Source of the DNA: Gammaproteobacteria bacterium
GTDB taxonomy: Bacteria; Pseudomonadota; Gammaproteobacteria; Pseudomonadales; Azotimanducaceae
Direction of reading: 5' to 3'
Assembly (NCBI GenBank): GCA_028821405.1
Contig: JAPPGK010000057.1
Location: 1-33,180, forward strand
Length of the DNA stretch: 33,180 bases
The notes under the pieces are model-generated. The model ran no database searches. It was given only the letters and a program-made list of their open reading frames with translations, and was not told where the DNA came from. The position numbers and the translations under genes were made by a program. This document shows, piece by piece, positions 24,961-33,180 of this stretch. The stretch's first letter is position 1. Each line of letters opens with the position of its first letter.

Positions 24961-27900
24961 CGGTCCTCCACCGAACGCCAGCGTACCGCATCGGCAATCA
25001 CCGGCGACCCCGAGGTCTGGTTGGACACCACGAGGCTCGCTTCGCCCGCCGGCAGGGAGAACTCGCCGAGATCGTTCCAGCCGACCGATGCGGCCTCGGC
25101 ATCGAACTCCACCGGTATTTCCTCACCGTCGGTGACGATCTTCATCCCGTAACTTCCCTTGGCACCACTCAGGATATTGGTCTGTATCGTGACGCTGAAT
25201 CCGCCCCGTCCGGGCGTTCGGTCCGGCTCGATTTCAGGCAGGTGGTAGTCGACGCGCCATCGACCGCCCTGCGGCAGTTGCGCGGTGAAGCGCGCCGATG
25301 CGCCGCCGTCGCCCGGGAAGGCACTTGCCGCGGTGTGGCGATACCGGCCCCACGTCCCCGGCACCTCCATGCGCATCCAACCCCTTGGCGGCGTCGTGAA
25401 CGGATTGTAGACAGGCAGACCCTGGTCGATATCCGTTTCGCCCGTCCACCAGCTTTCCTGCAGGCCGTAGCGTTCTTCGTCGTCCGGGGAGGCGTAGGTG
25501 ATCGTGAAGCCCGGATCGAGATCGTCCACCACGATGCCGGGTTCCGGCGGGGGTCGCCATTGGCTTTTCCGGCTGCCGTTCAGAGGTTCGGCATCCACCG
25601 CCGCCTTGGGGTCGACATCGGGAAGCGCAAGGCGGAAATCGTTGCGATTCAGGGACAGGTACGGCGAGATCCAGACCGTTCCCGGCGGCGTATCGACCAC
25701 CAGCCCGGCCTCCACAGACTCGCGGCCACCGATCGGGATCGGGTCGGTCCACGAGCGGATCGGCGATTCGCTTTCCGATACCGCGCCCACACGTACCAGT
25801 CCCGGCGTCGGCTCGCCGTTGTGGACGTGTACACGGACCTGGTAGCGCGGCTCGCCGCGTTCCCCGTCCTTCAAGCGCAACACCTCCGGTGTCGACGCGA
25901 CAAAGCCCGGCAACTGGGCATCTCCCAGCCAGTCACCGAGTAGCGCTCCGAGATCTACACCGGTCGCGGCAGCCACGGCGTCGAAGTCCTCCGCCGTGAA
26001 GTTCCTGCCGGCGTGGCGCCGCCGGAGTTCCGCCAGGAACTCGGCCACGATGTCGCGCCCCAAACCGTCGACAATCGACTTCGCCACGGCCGGTGCCTTG
26101 AGGGACAACACATCCAACGCGCCTACGCCGTGTTCAGCGGGATCCAGCGTGTCGAGCGGCGTACCCAGCGCACGGCTCCACACCGATGCACGCTTCGGCG
26201 CCCCGTCGGCACCGATGGTAATCGACAACGCGCCACCGCCGCTTACGAGCCCTGCAATCAACCGGCCCATCGTCTCGTTCATGCTGGAGACCGTGGAAAA
26301 CGTGCGGGGCGAGAAGTAACTGCCAGCCTCGCGGTTGTAAAGCAACCGCACCATCAGTTCATGGCAGACGTAGTCCAACGCGATCGCGCCCCGGCCATGT
26401 GCCCCGGTCTGAAACTTGAGAAAGTTGCGCGCGACGCCGTCGTGCAAGTTGCCGCCGCTGAAGTCCTGCCGGAAGAACTGCTCCAAAATGGCGATCTTGA
26501 TGCGGGCCCCCGCGCCATCGGCATTATCGGTATCGTCGGGGAGCTGACCCACCCGCCGCAGGATCCCCATCGCCGTGTCGAAGCGCGCGGTCGGCAAGCC
26601 GTATTCGCGTAGCAGCATGATGCCGGGGAGCGCTTGCACCGTATCCATCCGCCAGCCCCCGCCGAACACGCGCAGCCGCGCGGGCACCTCGACCAGGCTC
26701 AGGCCCCCGTAGGGATAAGCCAATCCCGCCTTGCCCGCGGCCGCCAAGATCTCCCCGATACGCTCTTCCACTTGGTCGATGGCATCGGCGAAGTGCACCA
26801 GGTTGGAACCGTGTCCGGGAAATAGAAGGAGTTCGAACGCTATGTCCGCAACTTCCAGATGACGGCGCTCGAACCGGGACGCCAGCAACGCGACCTCGGG
26901 TACGGGTGCGCTCGGGGCAAATCGAAACCGCCCCTCGCCCAACTCCTGCCGCCGCCCGGGTCCGGCGACAAGCCAATCAGGCGGTACTTCCACATCGAGT
27001 TCGACGTTGAAGAAATCGCGTCCGTAGCGGACCGGATCGTCACTGCCCGTGGCCGGTCCCGGCAAGGGCATCCAGCGAACCGTGGGCATCAGGGCCACGA
27101 ATCGGGGGGCGAACACCGCCGCCTCCGTGCCCAGGAGAACGACATTGCCCTGTTCCCCCTGCACCAGGTCCATGTCCAGTTCACTGTCGAGGTACCCGAA
27201 CGCGTCGTCCGGTACGCCAGCCGCCTTGACGGCCAACTCGACGCGTTCGCCCGGACCGAGCGACCGGGGCAGTGGCACCCGCAAGATCCCCAAGTCATGC
27301 GTGTATTGCGTTGCCACGCCGTCGAGCAGGAGTTCCGCGACTTGGAGCCCCGGATTGAAGCTGAACTGCAACTCGTCCATGGGTTCCGTCGCGTCGAGCC
27401 TGTAGACCAGGTCGAGGTCGAGGCGCCGTCCCGGATCGATGGCAATACTGCCCTGGACGAAGTCGAGGTCGGCCCGGGGCTCGTCCTGCGCCGCGACCTG
27501 GGCTGCGATCCATTGCGTGCGTTGCTCGCGCGCGTTCGACGCATCCACCACGATGGCACCGATGCCGGCGCTGGCCAACCCCGCGAGGGCGGCGGCAAGA
27601 CCTAAGCGAAGGCCCCGGCCTTGGCCATCGCTGCGGGGGTGGAGTGCAGCCGCGAAGACAATGAACGCCCCTGACAGGATCAACACGGAGACCCGCTGCA
27701 GGATCAGCGCGCCGTCGGCGAATTGCGGCAGCATGTCCGATCCGGTGGCCAGATAGGCCTGGAAGCTTGCGAGCCCAGGCGCCAGATAGAACGGCGTCTC
27801 CCAAGTTCCCCAGAAGTAGACGCCGAACAGGCCGAGGGCGAGAAGGACCACGATCAGCCGGTTGCGGATCGTCACCGCCAGCAGAACCACCAGCGATCCC

Positions 27901-28460
27901 CACAACGCGAGGACGGGGATGGCGTCAAGCAACAGGAAGCTCGTCAACGACACCGGTTCCAAGGTGTCGCCGCCCCACCAGTTGAAGGCCTTCGCCGTGA
28001 TTCCAAGTAGTTGGATCAGTCCCATGACGACTGCCACGGCCAGCCAGAGGACGAAGACCAAGCCGGTCAGGCGGCCAGCCAGCAAGTTCACGGTACCGAC
28101 CGGTCGCGCGTCGAGCACCTCCGCCATCCGTTCCCGCTGGTCCCGGCTGCGGATGTCGAAGGCGAGAAAGACCATGCCCACGACCATCACGATGACCATC
28201 GTCATGCCGATCGAGGACACGAGCACGCGGGGTCCGAACGACCCGAACGTGGACACGAATCCCGAGGCCGCGTGCATCAAGGAGTACTGAAGATAGGTCA
28301 GCATGCCGAGCAGCAAGGTCAGCGCGACGAACACCCAGGTCCGAGCCAAGCGACGCGCCGCACGCATCTCGGCGAGCGCGACCGCGAAGAACTCCCGGAG
28401 CAGACTCGAGGCCTGGACGTTCCCGGCACCCCTGCCCTGGTATCCGCTGCGTTCGGCCAC
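24957..28460 (-). CDS. ABC-2 permease fused to inactive M1-peptidase-like and golvesin-like domains (1167 aa)
   Basis: Residues 1-305 carry the ABC-2 permease: hydrophobic segments at about 43-60, 79-101, 131-154, 173-198, 201-218, 252-272 and 285-305, with the coupling motif RDQRERMAEVLDARPV at 107-121. About 330-860 resembles an M1 aminopeptidase ectodomain, but the GAMEN-type region reads FGGGWRMDTVQ (599-609) and the zinc helix reads CHELMVRLL (699-707). HE is kept but the second His is lost, so no peptidase activity is expected. Residues 975-1163 form a golvesin/Xly CBD-like module (GIVVDDLDPGF, later VGWNDLGEFSLPAG and VIADAVRW). The ectodomain probably sits in the periplasm. Start is GTG 28460, with AAGGAG ahead and 5 bp after the paralogue's stop. 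It is probably energised by the ATPase gene at the operon head. Confidence 0.9.
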   Translation of the reverse strand: MAERSGYQGRGAGNVQASSLLREFFAVALAEMRAARRLARTWVFVALTLLLGMLTYLQYSLMHAASGFVSTFGSFGPRVLVSSIGMTMVIVMVVGMVFLAFDIRSRDQRERMAEVLDARPVGTVNLLAGRLTGLVFVLWLAVAVVMGLIQLLGITAKAFNWWGGDTLEPVSLTSFLLLDAIPVLALWGSLVVLLAVTIRNRLIVVLLALGLFGVYFWGTWETPFYLAPGLASFQAYLATGSDMLPQFADGALILQRVSVLILSGAFIVFAAALHPRSDGQGRGLRLGLAAALAGLASAGIGAIVVDASNAREQRTQWIAAQVAAQDEPRADLDFVQGSIAIDPGRRLDLDLVYRLDATEPMDELQFSFNPGLQVAELLLDGVATQYTHDLGILRVPLPRSLGPGERVELAVKAAGVPDDAFGYLDSELDMDLVQGEQGNVVLLGTEAAVFAPRFVALMPTVRWMPLPGPATGSDDPVRYGRDFFNVELDVEVPPDWLVAGPGRRQELGEGRFRFAPSAPVPEVALLASRFERRHLEVADIAFELLLFPGHGSNLVHFADAIDQVEERIGEILAAAGKAGLAYPYGGLSLVEVPARLRVFGGGWRMDTVQALPGIMLLREYGLPTARFDTAMGILRRVGQLPDDTDNADGAGARIKIAILEQFFRQDFSGGNLHDGVARNFLKFQTGAHGRGAIALDYVCHELMVRLLYNREAGSYFSPRTFSTVSSMNETMGRLIAGLVSGGGALSITIGADGAPKRASVWSRALGTPLDTLDPAEHGVGALDVLSLKAPAVAKSIVDGLGRDIVAEFLAELRRRHAGRNFTAEDFDAVAAATGVDLGALLGDWLGDAQLPGFVASTPEVLRLKDGERGEPRYQVRVHVHNGEPTPGLVRVGAVSESESPIRSWTDPIPIGGRESVEAGLVVDTPPGTVWISPYLSLNRNDFRLALPDVDPKAAVDAEPLNGSRKSQWRPPPEPGIVVDDLDPGFTITYASPDDEERYGLQESWWTGETDIDQGLPVYNPFTTPPRGWMRMEVPGTWGRYRHTAASAFPGDGGASARFTAQLPQGGRWRVDYHLPEIEPDRTPGRGGFSVTIQTNILSGAKGSYGMKIVTDGEEIPVEFDAEAASVGWNDLGEFSLPAGEASLVVSNQTSGSPVIADAVRWRSVEDR

Positions 28461-28465
28461 GGTCT

Positions 28466-31400
28466 CTACTCCTTGTTGCTCGCGAAGCCGGCGACGGGGC
28501 GCCAGCGGATGGCATCGGCCAAGACGACGTCCCCGGACGTGCGGTTGGAGACGACGAGACGCACCTGGCCCTTGGGCAGATCGAACCTTCCTAAGTCATT
28601 CCAGCCCATCTCGGCCCGCGTTGCGTCGAACATGATCGACCGACGCTCGCCGTTGCCGAACTCCAACACCATGTCGTAGTCACCCAGCGCGGCGACCATC
28701 GCCTGGGGTTGCCCTCGCAATCTTACGCCGCGTTGCGGTTGGCGGACCAACGGCATGTGGTAGTCAAGTCGCCACTCGCCGCCGCCGGGAAGTTCGGCCG
28801 CGAATACCGCCGTGGCATGGCCGTCCGCCGCCGCGGCCCGGGCCACCGTATGCCGGTACTTGCCCCAACTCGAAGGCACTTCCTGCCGACGCCACTCGCC
28901 ATCGTGGCGCCCGTTCAACGCCAGGGCCGACAGGTAGTCCGGGATCCCGTGATCCATCTCGCCTTTCAGGTGCGGGGGCTCGGACACGAAATCGCCAATG
29001 CGGAAGCGATCGCCGCGGCCATTGCGCTCCACGACGAATCCGGCGTCCAAGTCGTCGACCACGATGCCGGGCTGCTTCGGCGGTTCCCAGTCGCTGGGCC
29101 GGCTCCCCGTATAGCCCTCGACCCCCGGTTCGTTCGCCTCCTCCACTGCGAGTTGGACATCGCGGCGGTTCAACGACAGGTAGGGCGCCATCCAGACTTG
29201 CGCGATCGGGCTTGCCGTGACCAGCGAGACTTCCACCGACGAATGGCCCCGGACACGGACGGGCTCGCTGGACAGCGTCCCGCGTCCTTTCGTCTTCCGC
29301 CACCGCGCGGTCACGTAGCGCAGGCGCAACAGACCCGGCACGGGCTCGTCGTTGCGAAGCTGAACCCTCGTCTCGAAGCGCGGACCGCCACGCGCGGTGT
29401 CGGGCAAGCGCACCGTCCTCGCCGACGACGCCAGAAATCCAGGTAAACCGGCGTCGTTCAGCCAGTCGCCGAGGAGCGGCCCAAGGTCTCCGCCGACGCG
29501 ATGCGCCGCCGCGTAGAACGCATCTGCATCGTAGCTTCCGCCGCCGTGCTCGCGCCGCAGTTCGCGCAACAACGCCCCGGTTCGCTCCCGTCCCAAGGCA
29601 TCGTAGATGGAGCGCGCGATCGCACCGCCCCGGAGTGCCAGCGCCTCTAGGACGCGGTCTGGGTCATGTTCGGGATTGAGTCCCGCGAGCGACGTACCCA
29701 GGGCCAGGTCCCAGACCGCAGGCCGGTTGGCAACCGCGTCGCGGATTCCTTGCGAGCCGCCACCGATTCCGAGCGCCTTCGATGCGCCTAGGGCGATACG
29801 ACCCAGCGATGTACTCCCGTCCGGCAGGAACACGTGCGCGGAAAAGAAGCCGGCCGTGCGGTTGAGCACCAGATCGACCAGTTCCTCCACGACGAACTCC
29901 AACGCGGTCGCCGCCATGCCGTCCGCCTCGACGCCGGTCTGAAACCGCAGGACGTTTCGAGCCATACCCACAAAGGGGTCGCCACCCGAGTAGTCGTTTC
30001 GAAGATATCGTTCTAATGCCTTGATTCTAAACTCCGCCCCATCGCTTTCGGGCACCTCCTTCTCCCCATCGCGAAACGCCACGTCGAACCGGGCGGTTGG
30101 GAAACCGCGTTCGCTCATCAGCAGGATGCCCGGCTGCGCCTGCACCGTATCCATGCGCCAGCCGCCGCCGCATCGGCGCAGGGTGGCCGGTACCTCGACC
30201 ACGCTGAGACCGCGATAGGGATACTCGATCCCGGCCTCGATGGCCTCGCCGAGTAGCTCCTCGAGGCGTTCGCTTAAGGGCTCCACGGCATTCTCGAACA
30301 GCGTCAGGTTGTCGAGATGCCCGGGGCTCATCAGGAGTTCGAGTTCGACACCGGCCACGGCAATGGCCCGTCGTTCGAACCTCGACGCGATCAGCGCCAC
30401 GGCCGGCACCGGCGAGGTCGGATTGAAACGAAACTCGCCCGCGCCTACGGCCCGGCGCAGTCCCGGCCCTGCCACCAGCCAACCGGGCGGCGCTTCCACC
30501 GTCAGGTCCACTGTGTAGAAGTCTCGCGCAACGCGCCCCGGGTCTTCCCTGCCGACATTGGCGCCGGGGCTCGGCAACCAATGCACACCGGGCATCAGCG
30601 CCACGTAGTCGGCATCGTAGATCGAGGCGTCCCGGCCGAGGTATAGCGTCGCGTTGCGCCGACCCGTGCTGTCCGCGCCAAGGTCGAAGGCACTGTCGAG
30701 GTAGGCGAAGGACGGGTCCGGCACCCCCGTCGCCAGCATATCCAGTTCGAAACTGCCATGAGTCGGCGGCGTTTCGATGCGGAGCAGGCCATCCTCGTGT
30801 AGGAACGGTGTCGGCACCCCGCTGATCTTCAAGCTCTCGACCGCCATCCCCGGGTTGAAGCTCATGACCAGCTCGCGGTCTTCCCGGGATCTGGGCCTGG
30901 CCGCGAGGCGCATGCTGATGTCGATGGTGAGTAGCCTTCCCGGTGCCACGTGGACGGTGCCGGCGATATGCTCGATATCGGCACCGCCCTTCGCGACGGC
31001 CGCCTCGTGGACGGCAAGCCAATGATCGCGGGCCTCCACACCCTCACGCGCATGGAGGAAAAGGCCGGTCATGGCCGCCGCACCGACTCCGACGAGCGCC
31101 GCAGACACCGCGAACCGGGGCGAGGAGCGGCGGCTGTCCAAGCGCGGGTGAAGCGCCGCCGCGGCGAACACGACGCCAACCGCCAGCACGACCAGGGCGA
31201 GCCGATGCAGGACGGTCGCGGCATCGGCCACCCGGGGCAGGAGATCCGAAACCAGGTCTCCGTACTGGGTCGGACCCGCCAAATGGGCCAGGTAGAGCGG
31301 TTGGGATTGTGACCACAACATCCAGATCCCCAACACACCGAACGCCGACACGGCAACGAGTAGCCGGTTGCGCAACAACACCGCCAGCAGGATCACCAGG

Positions 31401-31921
31401 GCTCCCCACGCAAGGAACATGGGAAGTGCGTCGACGAACAGGAACGTCGCGAGCGACGCGGGCTGCACCGGTTCGGTCGGTGCCCCGACGGCGCCGCCGA
31501 CGATGCCGAAGGTCTGTACGAGGAAAACGAGGACAAGCGCGGGGATGCACGCCGTGACCACCAGGCCGAGCAGCCTTCCGAGAAGCAACTCCACGTTGGA
31601 TACGGGTCGGGTATCGAGAACCTCCACCATGCGCTCGCGCTGGTCTCGACCCCGTACGTCGAAAGCCAGGAAGATCAATCCGAAGAGGAATACCAGGACC
31701 AGCGGCATGCCCACGATGGATATGACGAAACGCGGCGCGGGAAACTCGGAGACCGGCGACATCCGACTGTCCAGCGCGTGCTGCACTCCGCTGCCTACGA
31801 AGAACAAGAAGGAAACGCCGACCGCCAGCAGGCTGAATCCCCACGTGCGAACCTGGCGCCGAGCCGAGCGCATCTCCGCGAGGGCAACCGCCCAGACTGC
31901 GGCGCAAGACGAGACCCGCAC
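28466..31921 (-). CDS. ABC-2 permease fused to inactive M1-peptidase-like and golvesin-like domains (1151 aa)
   Basis: A tandem paralogue of the following gene, with the same domain order. The permease part has segments at about 27-45, 65-87, 114-140, 158-183, 187-203, 236-257 and 270-290 and the motif RDQRERMVEVLDTRPV at 92-106. The M1-like ectodomain (about 320-840) has CGGGWRMDTVQ at 584-594 where GAMEN is expected. The zinc helix is EFVVEELVDLVL at 675-686, with no histidine, so it is further decayed than its paralogue. The golvesin-like domain spans 953-1143 (GIVVDDLDAGF, MGWNDLGRFDLPKG, VVLADAIRW). The two genes likely form a heterodimeric membrane pair. Start is GTG 31921, 45 bp after the ATPase stop, with a weak ribosome site, so the exact N-terminus is less sure. 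Such proteins are often labelled permease/M1 aminopeptidase, which overstates the second half here. Confidence 0.9.
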   Translation of the reverse strand: MRVSSCAAVWAVALAEMRSARRQVRTWGFSLLAVGVSFLFFVGSGVQHALDSRMSPVSEFPAPRFVISIVGMPLVLVFLFGLIFLAFDVRGRDQRERMVEVLDTRPVSNVELLLGRLLGLVVTACIPALVLVFLVQTFGIVGGAVGAPTEPVQPASLATFLFVDALPMFLAWGALVILLAVLLRNRLLVAVSAFGVLGIWMLWSQSQPLYLAHLAGPTQYGDLVSDLLPRVADAATVLHRLALVVLAVGVVFAAAALHPRLDSRRSSPRFAVSAALVGVGAAAMTGLFLHAREGVEARDHWLAVHEAAVAKGGADIEHIAGTVHVAPGRLLTIDISMRLAARPRSREDRELVMSFNPGMAVESLKISGVPTPFLHEDGLLRIETPPTHGSFELDMLATGVPDPSFAYLDSAFDLGADSTGRRNATLYLGRDASIYDADYVALMPGVHWLPSPGANVGREDPGRVARDFYTVDLTVEAPPGWLVAGPGLRRAVGAGEFRFNPTSPVPAVALIASRFERRAIAVAGVELELLMSPGHLDNLTLFENAVEPLSERLEELLGEAIEAGIEYPYRGLSVVEVPATLRRCGGGWRMDTVQAQPGILLMSERGFPTARFDVAFRDGEKEVPESDGAEFRIKALERYLRNDYSGGDPFVGMARNVLRFQTGVEADGMAATALEFVVEELVDLVLNRTAGFFSAHVFLPDGSTSLGRIALGASKALGIGGGSQGIRDAVANRPAVWDLALGTSLAGLNPEHDPDRVLEALALRGGAIARSIYDALGRERTGALLRELRREHGGGSYDADAFYAAAHRVGGDLGPLLGDWLNDAGLPGFLASSARTVRLPDTARGGPRFETRVQLRNDEPVPGLLRLRYVTARWRKTKGRGTLSSEPVRVRGHSSVEVSLVTASPIAQVWMAPYLSLNRRDVQLAVEEANEPGVEGYTGSRPSDWEPPKQPGIVVDDLDAGFVVERNGRGDRFRIGDFVSEPPHLKGEMDHGIPDYLSALALNGRHDGEWRRQEVPSSWGKYRHTVARAAAADGHATAVFAAELPGGGEWRLDYHMPLVRQPQRGVRLRGQPQAMVAALGDYDMVLEFGNGERRSIMFDATRAEMGWNDLGRFDLPKGQVRLVVSNRTSGDVVLADAIRWRPVAGFASNKE

Positions 31922-31966
31922 GACCGCCAGCCTATCCCGCTCGTTGTCGAGGAGCCTTGGGAGAGA

Positions 31967-32950
31967 TCAGGCTGCGCCCTCCCCGCCCGTGCTGCCTTCC
32001 GCCGCCACTTCGTCGTCCTGCCTGGCCGCTTCGGAGCGGCCGCGGGCCGCCATGAACGCGAGATAGGCCTCCTCCAGGGTCGGCGTCTCGACGGGACTCG
32101 CAGCGTCGGGCATGCCGTTGGCGGTCACACCCCGCAGCGTAACCGCCGTGCCAGTCACGGCCCGGGAGACGATCTCGTAATCGCCCTCGATCCGCTCGGC
32201 GGCGGCCGCGTCCGCGGTGACTTCGAAGACGCGACCAACCGCTCGCTGGAGCAGATCTTCCGGCGGTCCCTGGTACTCGATACGGCCGCCATCCAGCAGT
32301 GCCATCTCCCGGCAGCCCCCGCCCAGGTCCGCCACGATGTGCGTGGAGAGCAGGATCGTGCGGTCCCGGCCCAGTTGGTTCATGAGTTGCCGGAAACGCA
32401 TCCGCTCCTCGGGGTCGAGGCCCACGGTCGGCTCGTCGACGATCAATACCTGGGGCTCGTGAACCAGCGCCTGGGCGACCCCGAGACGCCGCACCATGCC
32501 GCCCGAGAGTTTCTTGACCTTGCGGTCGGCAACCCCGTCGAGACCGACCATCTCCAGCGTCTCGGCCACCCGGCGCCGGCGCTCCTTGCGGTTCGAGAGT
32601 CCCGACAGGCGCGCCAGGGTATCGAGCACCTCTTCGGCGCGGTGGTGGCGCCAGGCGCCGAATTCCTGGGGCAGGTAGCCGATCAGTTCCCGGACCTCGC
32701 GTCGTTTCCGGGTGACGTCATAGCCATAGACCGTGGCCGTGCCCTTCGTCGGCACCAGCAACGTGCAGATGATTCGCATCAGGGTGCTCTTCCCGGCACC
32801 GTTGGGCCCGAGCAATCCGAAAAGCCCGGTACCGAGGGCCAGGTTGACCTCATCGAGCGCGGTGTGCCCACCCTTGTAGGTGTGACCGAGGCCGCTAGCC
32901 TCGATTACGGGATCATCGCCGATATTCGGCGGCACTACGGTTTCGGCCAT
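31967..32950 (-). CDS. ABC transporter ATP-binding protein (327 aa)
   Basis: This is an ABC-2-type nucleotide-binding subunit with all motifs intact: Walker A GPNGAGKST at 48-56, Q-loop YLPQE with Q95, signature LSGGM 148-152, Walker B VLIVDEP 168-174, D-loop GLDP and H-loop H204 in LSTHIV. A C-terminal extension (about 235-327) ends in a low-complexity acidic tail. It has no membrane segment and works on the cytoplasmic face. As first gene of the cluster, directly before the two large ABC-2 permeases, it probably drives them. The ATPase inside the RND fusion is a second, related copy; both share the phrase VDEPTVGLDP and a following R/E-rich helix. Start is ATG 32950 with ribosome site AAGGAA eight bases away. 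Confidence 0.96.
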   Translation of the reverse strand: MAETVVPPNIGDDPVIEASGLGHTYKGGHTALDEVNLALGTGLFGLLGPNGAGKSTLMRIICTLLVPTKGTATVYGYDVTRKRREVRELIGYLPQEFGAWRHHRAEEVLDTLARLSGLSNRKERRRRVAETLEMVGLDGVADRKVKKLSGGMVRRLGVAQALVHEPQVLIVDEPTVGLDPEERMRFRQLMNQLGRDRTILLSTHIVADLGGGCREMALLDGGRIEYQGPPEDLLQRAVGRVFEVTADAAAAERIEGDYEIVSRAVTGTAVTLRGVTANGMPDAASPVETPTLEEAYLAFMAARGRSEAARQDDEVAAEGSTGGEGAA

Positions 32951-33075
32951 CGTCGCGGTTCCTTGGCTTGGATTGGGGGGACCCTTCTATGCCAGACGGC
33001 TGACACGCCGGGGGCTTAACAAGTCGATCGGTATTTGAGCAAATCGCGTCGCCGCGGGGCAAATATCGAACGAAG

Positions 33076-33104
33076 ACCTTAGGACATATTATGTCTGCCG
33101 TCAA
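33076..33104 (-). promoter_or_regulatory. Probable sigma-70 promoter of the exporter operon
   Basis: On the minus strand, TTGACG (33104-33099) matches the -35 consensus at five of six bases. After exactly 17 bases it is followed by TAAGGT (33081-33076), a moderate -10. It lies about 125 bp upstream of the ATPase start, and no stronger candidate is seen in 32951-33098. The 17-bp spacer contains a perfect palindrome, listed separately. Transcription would begin near 33069 and leave a leader of about 120 nt. Confidence 0.55.
33083..33095. promoter_or_regulatory. Palindromic operator candidate between -35 and -10
   Basis: GACATA-T-TATGTC is a perfect 6-1-6 inverted repeat lying wholly within the spacer of the predicted promoter, where a bound dimer would block or reshape RNA polymerase binding. 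It is AT-rich within GC-rich DNA. The size suits a small helix-turn-helix dimer such as a TetR-, PadR- or GntR-type regulator. No regulator gene is present in the window, so the protein is unknown. Confidence 0.55.
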
Positions 33105-33180
33105 CGCCTGTGAACGCGAGGGGCGCCCTTGCATGGAACATCAGTTAACCCATTGATTCGAGGTTCAGGCGGCCCGGTCC

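Noticed and set aside
24957-28460. Active M1 aminopeptidase
   Set aside because: HE is present at 700-701 but the third zinc-helix position is Val rather than His and the GAMEN motif is missing, so activity is not supported.
33121-33180. 3' end of an upstream minus-strand gene
   Set aside because: Two different frames give short plausible tails ending at TGA or TAA, but too little sequence remains to choose or to identify a product.
1-33180. CRISPR array, complete insertion sequence or rRNA
   Set aside because: No regularly spaced repeats, transposase motifs or rRNA sequence were found on either strand.

Overview
The window is GC-rich, densely coded bacterial DNA. A bimodular (type II) QueF, a small bacterial SRP RNA, a CCA-encoding tRNA-Ser and two-membrane RND/adaptor machinery indicate a Gram-negative bacterium. 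A high-GC proteobacterium, probably gammaproteobacterial, fits best, but nothing in the window fixes the lineage.

Left part (1 to about 13.9 kb): an accessory region that looks like a genomic island next to a tRNA gene. It holds the N-terminal piece of a tyrosine-type integrase running off the left edge and about 1.1 kb without a convincing gene, which contains a striking nested inverted repeat at 1169-1264. Next are an unrecognised 350-residue protein and, divergent from it, a complete type III restriction-modification operon (mod, res). That operon is followed by a frameshifted AlbA_2/Schlafen-like gene and a fragment of an alpha/beta hydrolase. Then come a 1538-residue protein with an N-terminal GHKL ATPase and a C-terminal DUF3883-type nuclease-like domain, and a PIN-domain toxin with a probable partner. 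The island ends against the 3' end of tRNA-Ser(GGA), the usual target of tyrosine integrases.

Middle (13.9-15.1 kb): core genes on the minus strand, namely the SRP RNA, tRNA-Ser(GGA) and queF.

Right part (15.1-33.0 kb): one long minus-strand cluster of seven genes, apparently one operon. In order of transcription it encodes an ABC ATPase, two tandem paralogues each joining an ABC-2 permease to a catalytically dead M1-peptidase-like region and a golvesin-like C-terminal domain, a periplasmic adaptor lipoprotein, an RND pump, a 1598-residue RND pump fused to an ABC ATPase, and a small ABC permease. Most junctions are 4-bp overlaps or gaps under 50 bp. A promoter-like sequence with a perfect palindrome in its spacer lies upstream.

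This cluster is the best candidate for a little-described system. It appears to combine proton-driven RND export with ATP-driven ABC work in one envelope complex. In one protein the nucleotide-binding domain is itself interrupted by about 190 residues containing four probable membrane segments. The substrate is unknown, and no outer-membrane channel gene is present in the window.
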